Source: Vicia villosa
Lineage: Eukaryota > Streptophyta > Magnoliopsida > Fabales > Fabaceae
Direction of reading: 5' to 3'
NCBI RefSeq assembly: GCF_029867415.1
Contig: NW_026705492.1
Location: 434,001 to 498,000, forward strand
Length of the DNA stretch: 64,000 nucleotides
This document shows, piece by piece, positions 11,169 through 23,200 of this stretch. Made by a program: the position numbers and the translations under genes. The notes under the pieces are model-generated. The model saw only the letters and a program-made list of their open reading frames with translations. It ran no database searches and had not been told where the DNA came from. How positions within the stretch are numbered: position 1 is the first letter of the stretch; the number at the start of each line of letters is the position of its first letter.

Positions 11169-13691
11169 TTGTCTCATCCATACGACACTCGTTCAAGTCG
11201 CAAGAAAAGAATAGAAGACTTTGAACAAGAGAATAGAGAACTCAGAGAAGAGGTTACTAGTTACTACTCTCAAAGATGCTGTTGAAAGACTCAATAGTAT
11301 GGTGAAAGCCCTGGTGGTTGCGCAGAATCAACCAACGCCAGAAGAACCACAAAAGACTGTGGTTTCCGAGATTGTTTCTACTCCTATTCCTCAGTATACC
11401 ATGCCGCCCAACCGACCTTGGGGCATGCCGTATATTTTTATTCCAGACAGGTACATACCCCCAGTTTTTGAAGTTCTAAGAGCTACAACGGAGGTTCATC
11501 CACTGGAGGGTTACAGACCTCTGGAAATTGAAGTTCCAAGAGCAACGCCAATGGGTTTCACACAACAGAATGCTGAGATTCCAAGATATGCTGTCATGGC
11601 TTCTCCACAACCGATTATGCATACTTTTCCTCCACCGGGCGGACAAGTATATCATCATGCTCCCAGTGAGGACGCTGGCGTGTACGAAAGATTGGACGAG
11701 TTCCAAGAACAGTTTCTGCAAATGCAGAAGGAACTCAAGACTCTCCGAGGACAAGATCTATTTGGAAAGAACGCTGCAGACCTCTGTCTGGTTCCAAATG
11801 TTAAGATTTCTCACAAATTCGAAGTACCAGAGTTCGAGAAGTACAAAGGGAATTCATGCCCACAAAGTCACCTCGTGATGTACGCTCGAAGAATGTCAAC
11901 TCAGACTGATAATCAACAATTGCTCATTCATTATTTTCAAGACAGCCTGACTGGTGCTTCACTTAAATGGTACATGAACTTGGACAGTTCAGAGATTCGT
12001 ACTTTTCGAGACCTCGAAGAGGCCTTCGTCAAACAGTATAAGTATAATCTGGATATGGCTCCCGACAGAGATGAACTCCGGGCCATGACTCAAAAGGATA
12101 GAGAAAACTTTAAGGAATACACTCAGAGATGGCGTGAAGTTGCTGCTCAGATTTATCCACCGATTGAAGAGAAAGAAATGACAAAAATCTATCTCAAGAC
12201 TTTGAGTCCATTTTACTATGGACGAATGGTTGCAAGTGCTCCCAGTGATTTTACAGAGATGGTAAACATGGGCGTGCGTTTAGAAGAAGCAGTTCGAGAA
12301 GGACGCTTGAACAAAGAACCAGAATCTTCTATTGGTCCAAGGAAGTATGGAAGTTCTTTCCAGAAAAAAAAGGATCAAGATGTCAGCAATGTCTTGCATA
12401 AAACCAGAAAGAGGTTCCAACCTCAAATTGCAGCAATAACTCCGGTTGTTAACTCAGCGCCAGCTTATCAACCTCAGGTTTCGCAACAACCATTTCAACA
12501 AAGGTCACAACAACCTCAGCAGCAGGTTCGACCTCCAAATAACAACAATCGGGTTTCAAGGTATACTCCATTTGACCCCATACCAATGCCATATGCAGAT
12601 TTGTTTCCAACACTAGTGGCGAAAGCACTCATTCAGACAAAGAGCCCTCCAAATCCTGCGAATGAATCTTCATCATGGTTCAAGGCTGACCAATCTTGTC
12701 CCTATCATCAGGGGGCACCAGGTCACAACATTGGAAGCTGTCTCAATTTCAATATCGATGTCCAAAGATTACTGAAGAGCGGAATGCTATCCTTCAAAGA
12801 TACTAATCCTAACGTCCAGGCAAACCCTTTGCCGCAACACAAAGAAGCTTCAGTGAATTTGATAGATCAACACCCCAACGTCATTCAAATCTATGACATT
12901 CGTCAGATAGGGGAAAATCTTGTCAAGATGCGCGCTAGACAAGCTATGTACGACCATGTACCACCTCACAACTACTTCACATGTGAAATTTGTCCAAAGA
13001 ATAATCAAGGATGTGCTGTAGTTCAAGCTGTATTACAAGAACAAATGGACTTAGGATGGATTCAACATATCCGAGTCAAAACTGAATGCGACATCAACAT
13101 GGTTCAAGGATGTCCAGGAGAATACAAAATCTACAAAGTTGAAGATCTCGAAGGATCGGTAGTCAGGTTCCATAAGACTTTAAATGGACTTGCCTACTTT
13201 GGAACGGATTTCCATCCTTACAGTAGATGCAGAATTTGTCGAAGAAATTCACGAGGATGTTTGCGTATTCGCAACGACATTCAGAAACTGATGGATGACA
13301 ATACCATTACAGTTCTTGCCAACAGAGAAGATGACGAAGTCTTTACCGTGTCTCCTCAGATTAATCAAGATGAACCAGTGCAAGTCAAGTATGACAGCAG
13401 GAAGACAACAATTGCTCCATTAGTCATTACTTACCAGGTCCTGTACCGTATGAGTCCAGCAAGGCTATACCATACAAGTACAACGCTACATTCATTGAAA
13501 ATGGTAAGGAAATACCATTACCGTCTGTTGTCAACATTGCTAATGTTAGTCGAGTCACCAGAAGTGGACGAGTCTTCAATCGAACAACAAAAAATGTGGA
13601 GAAACCTTCGGAAGAAGCACCACATAGGCAAGACAATCATCCGACCAATGTTGTTCAAGCGAAAGAAAATGATGAGATCTTGAAGTTAATC
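11169..13691 (+). pseudogene. gag: Ogre A gag (capsid/nucleocapsid), broken
   Basis: Gag packages the element's RNA into virus-like particles. A retrotransposon gag domain is clear at about 11880-12300 ('LIHYFQDSLTGASLKWY', 'FVKQYKYN', 'YTQRWREVAAQI'). It is followed by a Gln-rich linker and a CX2H...GHX4C knuckle ('CPYHQGAPGHNIGSC', about 12698-12742). The likely start is TTG at 11169, which I infer was ATG because the frame before it closes at a TGA (11151). A tandem 7-bp duplication, GTTACTA at 11253 and 11260, shifts the frame. A second shift near 13430 moves the remaining gag-to-protease linker into the frame used by protease. The main open stretch is 11221-13683, but its tail after 13430 is out of frame. 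It is flanked by ORF1 and protease, in canonical order. Confidence 0.82.
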
Positions 13692-15437
13692 TAGAGGAGT
13701 GAATACAACATTGTGGACCAGCTGCTACATACTCCGTCTAGGATATCTGTTCTATCCCTACTATTGAGTTCTGAGACTCATAGGGAAGCTCTACAGAAAG
13801 TTTTGGAACAAGTTTTCGTAGAACCTAGCGTTACAGTAAGCCAATTCAGCAACATCATTGCCAACATCTCCGCAGGAACTAATCTGAGTTTCTGTGACGA
13901 AGATCTTCCTGAAAAAGGAGTGGACCATAATCTTCCACTTCACATCTCAGTTGGCTGCATGGGTGACGTACTCACAGGAGTCATAATAGACAATGGATCC
14001 TCTCTCAACGCCATGCCCAAATCAACATTATCAAGACTATCCTTCAAAGATTTCCCTCTAAGGGACAGTCACGTCATCGTCAAGGCATTTGATGGATCAA
14101 GGAAGTCAGTTTTTGGAGAAGTGGATCTTCCCATAAATATTGGACCTCAGACGTTCAAAATCACTTTCCAAGTTATGGATATCCCGGCACAATACAGTTG
14201 TTTGCTAGGTCGCCCATGGATTCATGAGGCTGGGGCAATTACTTCAACACTTCATTAGAAACTGAAGTTCATAAGAAATGACAAATTGGTAACCGTATGT
14301 GGAGAACGAGCTTTGATCGTCAGCAACCTGTCATCATTCTCCGACATAGAACCAAAAAAAGTCGCTGGAACTAAATTTCAAGCACTTTCCTTGGATAAGG
14401 AAAAAGGAAAGGAGAAAGCAGCGTCTATTTCTTCTTACAAATATGCAATCCAAGTTGTAAAAGATGGCACTACCAGTGGTTGGGGGCACATTAATATTCC
14501 TACCAACAACAAGAACAGAATAGGAGTTGGTTTCTTTCCAACGTCATCAAAGGCTATTCCAGGAATTGAGGTAGTTCTTCCAATTCAAGAAACTTTCCGC
14601 AGTGGAGGTTTTCTTCAACCTGTTCAACAAGCAGTCAATATCATCGGTACAGAAAACATCGATGAGAATTTTGAAGTGGAATGTATGTCCTACCTTCTCG
14701 AGGCAGGATACATCTCCCTATTAGAGTCTGATTCACCTTGCTGTTATCCAACTAAAGGATCTGAAAGTAAGACTCAACAAAGCAGTGACGAAGTTACAAA
14801 CAGCTTCACCGCCAGAAGTCATGGTTCATCAGAAGAAGTTCCTCCTATCCCCGAAGAGACCTGGGATACATTAGGAGAACCAAGCAGAAAATTCGACTAC
14901 ATGGTGAAATACTCCGCTCCTGAAAGTTCAAAAATATCTCTTGAAGACATTGTTCCGACTGAATGGAACATTGATTATAAGTACCTTACTCAGCCAAAAG
15001 AGATATATAACCCTTTCTATTCATCATCAGCATCTGCTGAAGTCATTATTGAGGATTATATCCCCAAGTCACCCTCAGAGGCTACGGATTTAGAGTTCAC
15101 ATACCTAGTCAACGCCGTCTTGGGAGAAGAGCAAGACCAAAATACAGAAGAGGATGATCTCGAAAGTGTCTCCGACAATGAGTCTCTCCATTCAGAAGAT
15201 TGGAAGTTTCCTCAAAAGAAAGTCCAACATACTCCACTTGGAAATGGGTATGCTCACACCGCTCAGTCTGTTGAAGTAGAAGAAGATCGTCTGAGTGTTG
15301 CAAAGACAGTGGTTGGTAAATCAAGACCTACCACAGGCCAGCTTAAGCCTAAGGTTCTAGATTACTTAGTGCACAATGGGGTTCGCCACTATTGGACAGC
15401 TGTTGAAGTTTCAACTGTTGTTCGCACTCCTAAGTAG
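13692..15437 (+). pseudogene. pro: Ogre A protease and downstream linker
   Basis: This is a retropepsin-type aspartic protease that would cleave the polyprotein. The catalytic motif is D-N-G-S-S-L-N with its aspartate codon at 13989-13991. About 70 residues later comes 'CLLGRPWIHEAGA', the usual end of this fold. Two TAG codons interrupt the frame, at 13692-13694 and 14256-14258. Both lie where CAG would fit the reading, and reading continues in phase across each. The remaining 380 codons (14286-15437) form an acidic, low-complexity linker that Ogre elements carry before RT. The frame ends at TAG 15435-15437, close to a probable intron. The stops make it non-functional. Confidence 0.78.
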
Positions 15438-15761
15438 GAACTTTCACCGTTATTTTGTCCTCTCACCATAGCCCAGGGTGAAGAGATGTTTCATAGGGCT
15501 TTGCATTTTACTATTTCTTAGGAAAATGTCCCTCTTTTCTTCGCCCAAAGCAATAGAGTTTTGTTTTATAGGGTCTTTGTTTCAAGAAGTGACTGTCAAT
15601 AAATAAAAATGTCATTTTGTTCCTTCGTTAGTTTTTCCCTTTTCTTTTTTCGGAAATTGGTAATCCTAAAAAACACCCTTAAAAAACATCAAAATGTTCC
15701 ATTAACTGCATACACCGAGTCTTCCCTCGTTGTCTAAATAAAACTTATCACACATATGCAG
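15433..15761 (+). other. Probable Ogre pro-RT intron
   Basis: Ogre elements are known for an intron between protease and RT. Here the protease frame stops at 15437 and the RT frame is open only from about 15762. A possible donor is 'ctaa|GTAGGAAC' at 15433 and a possible acceptor is 'atatgcAG|att' at 15760-15761; the latter keeps the RT frame open into 15799. The stretch is T-rich with no coding signal. The donor is weak and could lie elsewhere. Confidence 0.45.
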
Positions 15762-16730
15762 ATTAATCATAAAACACCCCGTTGAAACGTGCGATCGTAT
15801 GACTTCTCCAAGCTTTGGGTTTCCTGTATTCGAGGCAGAGGAAGAAGAAGACGAAGAAATATCAAAGGAAATTTCACGGTTACTTCAACAAAAGGAAGAG
15901 GCCATTTATCCATACAATGAGCCTCTAGAGATCATTAACCTTGGTTCCGATAGAAACAGAAAAGAGGTTAGGATTGGAGCTTCGCTCAGTTCAGAGATCA
16001 AAGAGAGTTTGATACAGCTGCTCAAAGAATTCTCAGATGTCTTCGCTTGGTCTTATCAGGATATGCCAGGGTTGGATACCAGTATAGTGGAGCATCACTT
16101 ACCATTAAAAGCAGAGTGCCCTCCGGTTAAGCAGAAATTGAGAAGAACTCATCCGGAGATGGCTATGAAAATCAAAGAGGAAGTTCAAAAGCAAATCAAC
16201 GCTGGTTTCCTCGTCACTTCAGAATACCCTCAGTGGTTAGCTAACATTGTTCCCGTTCCTAAGAAAGACGGAAAAGTCCGCATGTGTGTAGACTACAGAG
16301 ATTTGAACTAAGCTAACCCCAAGGATGATTTTCCTTTACCACATATTGACATGTTGGTTGACAGTACAGCAAAATCCAAAGTTTTCTCATTCATGGACAG
16401 ATTTTTGGGATACAACCAAATCAAGATGGCACCTGAAGACATGGAGAAAACAGCTTTTATCACCCCCTGGGGCACGTTCTGCTACCGCGTTATGCCTTTT
16501 GGACTAAAGAACGCTGGGGCAACTTATCAAAGAGCCATGACTACACTTTTCCACGACATGATGCATAAGGAAGTGGAAGTTTATGTGGATGACATGATTG
16601 CCAAATCAGAAAATGAGGAAGATTACATACAGAATCTGACAAAGTTATTTCAACGCTTACGGAAGTTTCAGCTTCGCCTGAATCCCAACAAGTTTACCTT
16701 TGGTGTCTACTCAGGAAAACTCCTTGGTTT
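15762..16730 (+). pseudogene. RT: Ogre A reverse transcriptase, truncated
   Basis: This is a Ty3/gypsy RNA-dependent DNA polymerase that would copy element RNA into DNA. Conserved motifs appear in order: 'VPKKDGKVRMCVDYRDLN' (to 16308), 'FMDRFLGYNQIKM', 'TPWGTFCYRVMPFGLKNAGA', and the active-site Y-V-D-D at 16582-16593, ending near 'KLLGF'. An in-frame TAA at 16309-16311 interrupts it; the flanking text continues in the same frame. The gene stops abruptly at 16730, where the inverted LTR B begins. The thumb, RNase H, integrase, 3' LTR and target duplication of Ogre A are all missing from this side. First ATG in the frame is 15799, but translation would be continuous with protease after splicing. 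Confidence 0.88.
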
Positions 16731-17339
16731 TGTCGCGGGCGAAAAACCGTTTTTGTGTTCCTCTTTTGAGTGGGATGAGACACCTGATGCCTTCTTTGGG
16801 CTCGAGTGCTCAAAAAAATGATTTTTCTTTGTTTCGACCAAACTTTTTATTATTTCCAAAGAAGGAAATGGAAAAAAGCTGCAATAACCTAAAAGTGGGG
16901 GAGAGATCTTTGGGTAAGAGGGTTGGTTATACGAAGGGAAGGTATTAGCACCCAACGTATCTATAGTACTCTATAGGTTTCTTTGTTATGTTTCTTCCAT
17001 TCTTGTTGTGGTGGAGGTTCTTGTGAAATAGGTGGGACCTAAGGTGTTTGTTTGATTATGCTCGCAAAGATCATCGCGATCCTCTGCATACATATCCCTT
17101 AGAGGGAATCAGAGCATCTGTAGCTCGGGGTCTACGGGTGCTAAGGTTTGAATGGTTTTTTTTGTTTTGTTTTGCTCGCCAAGGATCGACCTTGTGCCTA
17201 CGTATTCTCAAAGGGATGTTGAGAAAGTCAGAGCAATCGTAGTTCCCACTTATGCTAGTGGAAGCAAAGAAAAATAGACAAATGTCGTCTAAATGCTAGA
17301 TGTATCTAATCTATATCATCACATACATCTATTTGATTT

Positions 17340-17580
17340 TTGTTTGTTTAACTAGCCTTGTGGCAAAAACTTTCAATGAAGTCAGCCTTGTGACAAAAAG
17401 TTTTGATTAATCAGCCAGCCTCGTGGCAAAAGTTTCAATGAAGTCAGCCTTGTGACAAAAACTTTGATTAATCATCCAGTACGGTGGTAAAACAGTTTGA
17501 TTGATTAGCCAGCCTTGTGGCAAAAAAGTTTGATTTTAGCCAGACTTGTGGCAAAAAAGTTTGATTGATTGATTGTTTGT
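17340..17580 (-). repeat. Short tandem repeats in LTR B
   Basis: On the plus strand, imperfect units of roughly 30-45 bases ('agccttgtggcaaaa' plus 'gtttgattgatt' or 'tttcaatgaagtc') repeat about seven times. The nearby stretch 17655-17950 repeats 'aagcccaagaggaggct' four to five times. The same wording occurs in LTRs A and C, so this is a family trait of Ogre LTRs. Confidence 0.7.
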
Positions 17581-19228
17581 GATGATATATAAGAGATACT
17601 CCTAGCATAGAGATGAAAAATGTCTAATCTCCTAGGGTATTTTGATTTGGATATTGGGGATGCTTATAAGAAGCCCGTGGGTCCTTGTACGAAGCCCAAG
17701 AGGAGGCTATCCGAGGGTCCTTGCATTGTAAGCCCAAGAGGAGGCTATGGGAGGGACAATCCAGGGTCCTTGCATTGTAAGCCCAAGAGGAGGCTATGGG
17801 AGGGACACTCGTTTGTACAAAGCCCAAGGGGAGGCATGGTATAGTTGGTTTGAGCTCTTAGAGCGATTTCACCGGGAAACCATACTCTATGTCCTAACCT
17901 AAACTAGTGGAGATTCTTTGCACGAAGCCCAATAGGAGGCTATGGGGAACCTAGTGTTGTACTAAGTTGAACAAGCATATAACATAATCACAAATGTGAA
18001 CAAGTACAAACAAATATGCACAAGTACATGAACAGTTATATGAACAGTTATATATGACAAAGTGTGCGTGTATAATGGAGTTTATGAAGGAAATATACCT
18101 GTAAGCATGCTCCATTTGTATACACAGGGCTCGGGACTCACACTCGGGGAGAGGTCCATTTGAATTTATTCAAAGCTATGTAAACAGGTATTTACAAAAG
18201 GGCTTGGGACTTATACCTACATGGAGGCCCATGGTATATTTTTGGGAAGATTTAAAGAAACCTTCGTTTTTGGTTTGTTATTCAAAGTTAAAAACAAACT
18301 GATCGAGATATGTACAAAAAAAGTGTATGTACAAAAAGACGTACAATGAAATACCTAATTTCATGCACTGGAATGGGTATGTACGAAAGGGGCTTGGGAC
18401 TTATACCTACGTGGAGGCCCATGGCGTTATTTACAAAACATGGTTGATTGTTTATTTACAGACGCGAGGTTTCGCTTTTGAAAAACTGTTTGAAGATTTG
18501 TTTTGAAAGAGTTTTCTGTACAAAGAAAAACTGTATAAAGAAAAAGAAAGGGACTTATACTCTCTAATATTCGAGAGGCCCATGTTTTATTTTCATAAAA
18601 CAGGGTGGATGGTTTTGAAAAAGAGTTGAAAGATTTGTTTGTTAAAAAAACTGTTTGGAAGTTTATTTGGAAAAAAGTTTTCTGTTAAAACAAAAACTGT
18701 ACAAAGAAAGACGAAAGGGACTTATACTCTCTAATATTTCGAGAGGCCCCACATCGTTTTGAAAATCAATTGATCAATTAAAAAGATTTAATCAATAGTT
18801 TCCTTTGAAAATCAAAAAGAAATGGTTTACCGTTTTTGAAAAGGAATCGGGATCGCTCGTTTTTTAAAACGATTTGAATTTTGAAAGAAATCAATTTAAT
18901 CAAGATAAACAAGAAGATTGTCTTCAATTAACATTTAGATGATTAAGGTTTGCTTCAAAAAATATTTACAAGTGATTAAATTTGAAAATCAAATGAAAAA
19001 TAATATTTAAAAGTATTAAAATTACTTAAAAACAAGTCATTTTAAAACCAATTAAAAATGTATCAAATAAATATTTTTTTGTGATTTTTTTTGATATTGT
19101 CAAAATATATATATTAAATAAGAGGTGTGTAAAAAATGAAGAGAAAATAAATTAATTTGGTGTAGTTAAATAATTAAATGAAGTTGTAAAAGAAAATGAA
19201 AGAAAATAGTGTTAAAAAAGAGGGTTTG

Positions 19229-19300
19229 GTCTCACAAGGGTTTGAACCCACGACCTGGAGGTTACCAACCAAAACACTTGCCAACTGAGCTGCGCGCGCA
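19229..19300 (-). other. tRNA-like module of LTR B
   Basis: Read on the minus strand, AGCTCAGTTGG (plus 19281-19291, an exact D-arm/A-box wording) is followed by GGGTTCAAACCC (plus 19238-19249, B-box) and then a run of six T. The distance between the boxes is about 31 bases. It sits at a position matching module 2 of LTR A. It lacks a credible anticodon arm and acceptor stem. Confidence 0.58.
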
Positions 19301-20247
19301 GCTTGTAAATAACACGCTTCCATTTAATTATATTTTAAAACGAACCATTTGAATTTCTGAACAAAAGATGGCGCCAAGAACACATCCCTAACTTGATTTT
19401 GAATTTTCTGAAAACTGAGTTGTTTTGATCAATCAAAGGTTCTATCTCACTCGGTTTTTTCACGAGGAACATGATGGTGGTCTTATAATTCATTTATTTT
19501 TACTCTAAGGGGGTCAATTTTGTGATGAACACGAAGAACCCTAAAACTGAAATTCAATGTGAAATCGTGTATGATCATGATATGATGCAATTGATTGAGG
19601 GTTATTATTCAGTGATGGTGCAGAAACAAGATGGTAACTTAGTTTTTCATTTATGATGCATGTATGATAGAGTTTGAAGTTCATGAGCACTTACCTTAAA
19701 AATGGCAAAACTGAGAATCGAATTCTGCAAATGAAGAGTTCCAGTTGTTGTTTCTTGATCTGAACACCTTCAGTGGACCTTATGGAACATGTTTGGATGC
19801 CTGGAGCAATTTGAAAACCTCTTGATCAATCCATGGTACTCGATCTGCAGTATGGTTCAAGTGAGGATCAAGCTAGCTGATTTTGATGTTTCAGATCATG
19901 GATAATGGTTGGAACAGTTCATATGAAGTATATGGAGTGTGTTTGGATGGTTAGATTGGACAGATATGGCCTGGTATGAGAATTGATATGTTAAGGCTCA
20001 TTTTATGCAAACATGGTGGTTGAAGAGTGATTCTGAGATTTAGGGTGATTTGGGGTGTGTGAGTGGATCAAACACATCATATTTGATGTTTATGAGATGT
20101 TAGAACCATCACTTTGGCCATAACTCAAAGGGTTTGGAGGTTGAGTTTTCTACCTCTTTGAAAACTATGAAACTTGCAATTCAAGAAAGAAGAGAGAAAA
20201 CCTATAATTGTGAGGTTTTGGTGTGAGTTTGAAGATGATTTGAACCT

Positions 20248-20256
20248 CTATTTATA
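20248..20256 (-). promoter_or_regulatory. TATA box of LTR B
   Basis: TATAAATAG on the minus strand, about 1.58 kb from the LTR start, at the same relative place as in LTR A. Confidence 0.55.
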
Positions 20257-23200
20257 GGCCAAGGATTCTGAATGAAGAGCTCTTGCAAGTTGCTTCAAGA
20301 ATGATGATTTGGCTTAAGAGATAAAATGGAATCTTTCACATTAAATGCAAATGGTTAAAGTTACTAAACCATGGTTAAATTCCAAGCTTCCTATCCTCTT
20401 CCATTCTGATCTTCAAATCAGAAAATATCATTCAATTATTGCCTCTATGTATCATTACTTGCATTATTTGGCAAATTGGTTCATAACTTTGCAAAAATGG
20501 CTTGAAATTTCAAGTGAAATGGTCACTAATGTCAAAATTCAAAACCATGGCTACACTCCATATTTTTTCATGCTCTTGGACATTTTGGAAAGCTCATATT
20601 ACACACTTCAAAACCCTAGTTGAAAGTTTCTTCAAGACCTTTAAGGAAATGGGTGAAAAAGATCCATGAACTTTGAAGAAAATGAAGTTTTAAGTGAATT
20701 TTTCAAAAAGTACCAACTTTGAAGCACCATATCTCTTAAATGGTTGATCTTATGGAAAAAATTTATATGTGACAAAGTTGTTCATTGGATCAAAATCTAC
20801 AACTTTCATGTTGGAAGTTTTTTTCAGTTTGTAGGTGAAATTTTGAGTTATTCCCCTCCAAAGTTTGGAAAAAACCATGAAAAACACTTAGAAAAATTTT
20901 CTAATTATGAAAGTCAAACTTTTGACTTTTTGATTCTTGATTGATTTTCTTGATTTTTCTTGATCAAATGACTTCATATATCATATATTGATGATTTAAA
21001 ACTTCAAAAGTCATGGTTGACCAAAATTCCCCAAAAGTCAATGGTGATCTTGTACAGTTGACTTTTTCAGACGAATCGCGTTTCTGGAGATTTCAAATGA
21101 AACAGGCTATCCTCACCATATGAATGGTATGAATGGATCATATTGAGGCTTTAGAGGATATTGAGCCATGGTTTGAGTTGTGGCACCATGTCCTGATTAA
21201 AAAGTCAGTTGTTCAGTGAATTAGGTCAAAAAACCCTAATTGTCGACCTGATGAAATTGATGACTGTAGGTCTTGAATTGAGATGTAATTTCCATTGTAT
21301 ATTGTCATAGGGATTATTTGAGGATGATTGAAACCTTTGATTGACTTCCTGGGGATTTTTAGGGTTTCCCAAATGTGATCCCTGATTTCAGTCCCTGATA
21401 GTTCAAAAATCCTGATCTGAGGATTTGTCTGATCAATCTTTGTGTAGGAGATGTTCTGAGCCAATGGATTAGGTCAAAATGATGCACTTGGGGTCTTGAG
21501 GTCATGTCCCAAGTCATTAGGTCAAATCCTGAGCAAAAGTCAAGAGTATGCTATCTTCAGTCAAAACCCTAATTCAGTCGATTCAGAGCCTTTGAGCTTG
21601 TTGAAATGAATCTCTGAGGAACAAATGTTGATTGTTGATGAAGATAAATCATTTGAAATGAAGTGAGAACAAAACCCTAATTGATTATTACTTGTACTGA
21701 TGAGTGATTTCCTGATTAAATCCTGCTGAGTCAGAAGTAGCAAACACAAGCTATGCAATTTGTTAGAGATGCAAATGATGCATATGCAGATGATATGAGG
21801 TGGTATCTTAGGTCAAAAATTGGGGTATGACAGTGCCTTACTTAAAGCTCAAGGTTGAAGCTGGAATTAAATCTCTGTTTACAGTAAAGAGACATGAAAT
21901 CATCTTTACAGAGAGGTATTTTTACTATTCCACCACAAACATTAAAAGAGTGACAGAACAGCTGAATTCATTTCATTCAAAAGGGGGACCTTACTTATGT
22001 ATGTGCAAGTATACCAGTCAACTGCGTCTTGAATGAAAGAATGATACTCAACCAAATTAGGGAAAGTTACACATGCTTGGGTTAACTGGCCAGAGCATGT
22101 CTTTCAAAATCCTAAATGGGAGAATGATTAAAATTGAAATGTAATGTTTGTTTGTTTGAATGTGGTGAGATAGGAGAAATATCTCTCTATAGAGATAAGC
22201 TATATCTATCTACTGTATAAAATATTTGACTTTAGCTGGCTTGTATGAGGCCCAAGCTTGAGGCTTTCTGATTGTTTTTTATTGACTCTGGGAAATGACT
22301 CCACTGGGGATTAGCTTAAACTAAAAGGTTTTGTGTTCTGTACAAAGCCCAGAATTGTGGCTGACTCTAGTTGGAGAGTGTTTATTTGATGGATTTTATT
22401 TGGTGTTCTGTACAAAGCCCAGAATTGTGGTTGACTCTTAATTGGGGAATATATTATTTTCTGCCTTGTATGAAGCCCAAGGTTGTGGCTGACTCTTACT
22501 AGGGAGACATTGTTTTCTGCCTTGTATAAAGCCCAAGGTTGTGGCTGACTATTGAGGAAACTGAGTATGAATGACTTTATGGGGAAAATATCCTTAAAGG
22601 TTAGGAATCTTTTGACACAGGGAATGTGGTTTTATCTGCCTTGTACAAAGCCCAAGGTTGTGGCTACTTGATGGTGAAGGACTCACTGGGGAGACTCTAT
22701 TATCTGCGTTGTACAAAGCCCAAGGTTGTGGCTGACTCTCTAGGGGAATACCTATGAGTAGGGTTTTGACTCTAAGAGGAGTATGTGCCTTGTACAAAGC
22801 CCAAGGTTGAGGCTGACTTTTTAATGGGGAAAGATCTACCAGTGTGGGATCTTTTGACTCAGAGGGGACTACTTTGTTGGGGATTATTATTCAGGAACTA
22901 AAGGTTGACCCTACTGAGGATTGTGCTTTTGTTAAGCAGGAATTGATGAATGAAAGACCCGGGTTTAAAGATTGACTCTACTGGGGAACTTGTTTGAGTG
23001 GTTGACCTAAAGTAGACTCTACCGGGGAATTGGTTTTTTTTATTGACTGAGACTGACCTTAAGTGAGATTTATCTTTTAAGAGTTGGATTTTTGGAAGCT
23101 AACCCTTTCCAGGGAATTATGACTTTAGAGGACTGATTTTGGAGGCTAACCCTTTCCAGGGGTTTTACTCTGCTGGAGAGTTTATCTTTTGAAAGCTTAA

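Larger units (their letters stand above)
16731..21832 (-). mobile_element. Ogre-type LTR on the minus strand ('LTR B'), flanks mismatched
   Basis: Read on the minus strand it begins TGTCATACCCCAATTTTTGACC (at 21832) and ends in ACA (at 16731), 5,102 bp. It shares with LTR A the segment around 3220-3390 (plus), inverted at 21215-21400. It also carries the 'gtataaccaaccct' LTR-tail block, inverted near 16920. Its right flank is GTGCC and its left flank GGTTT, so there is no target duplication: the left neighbour is Ogre A RT (plus strand), the right neighbour is LTR C (minus strand). No internal region is attached on either side. It is therefore a solo LTR of unusual origin. Its small open frames are not genes. 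Confidence 0.82.
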
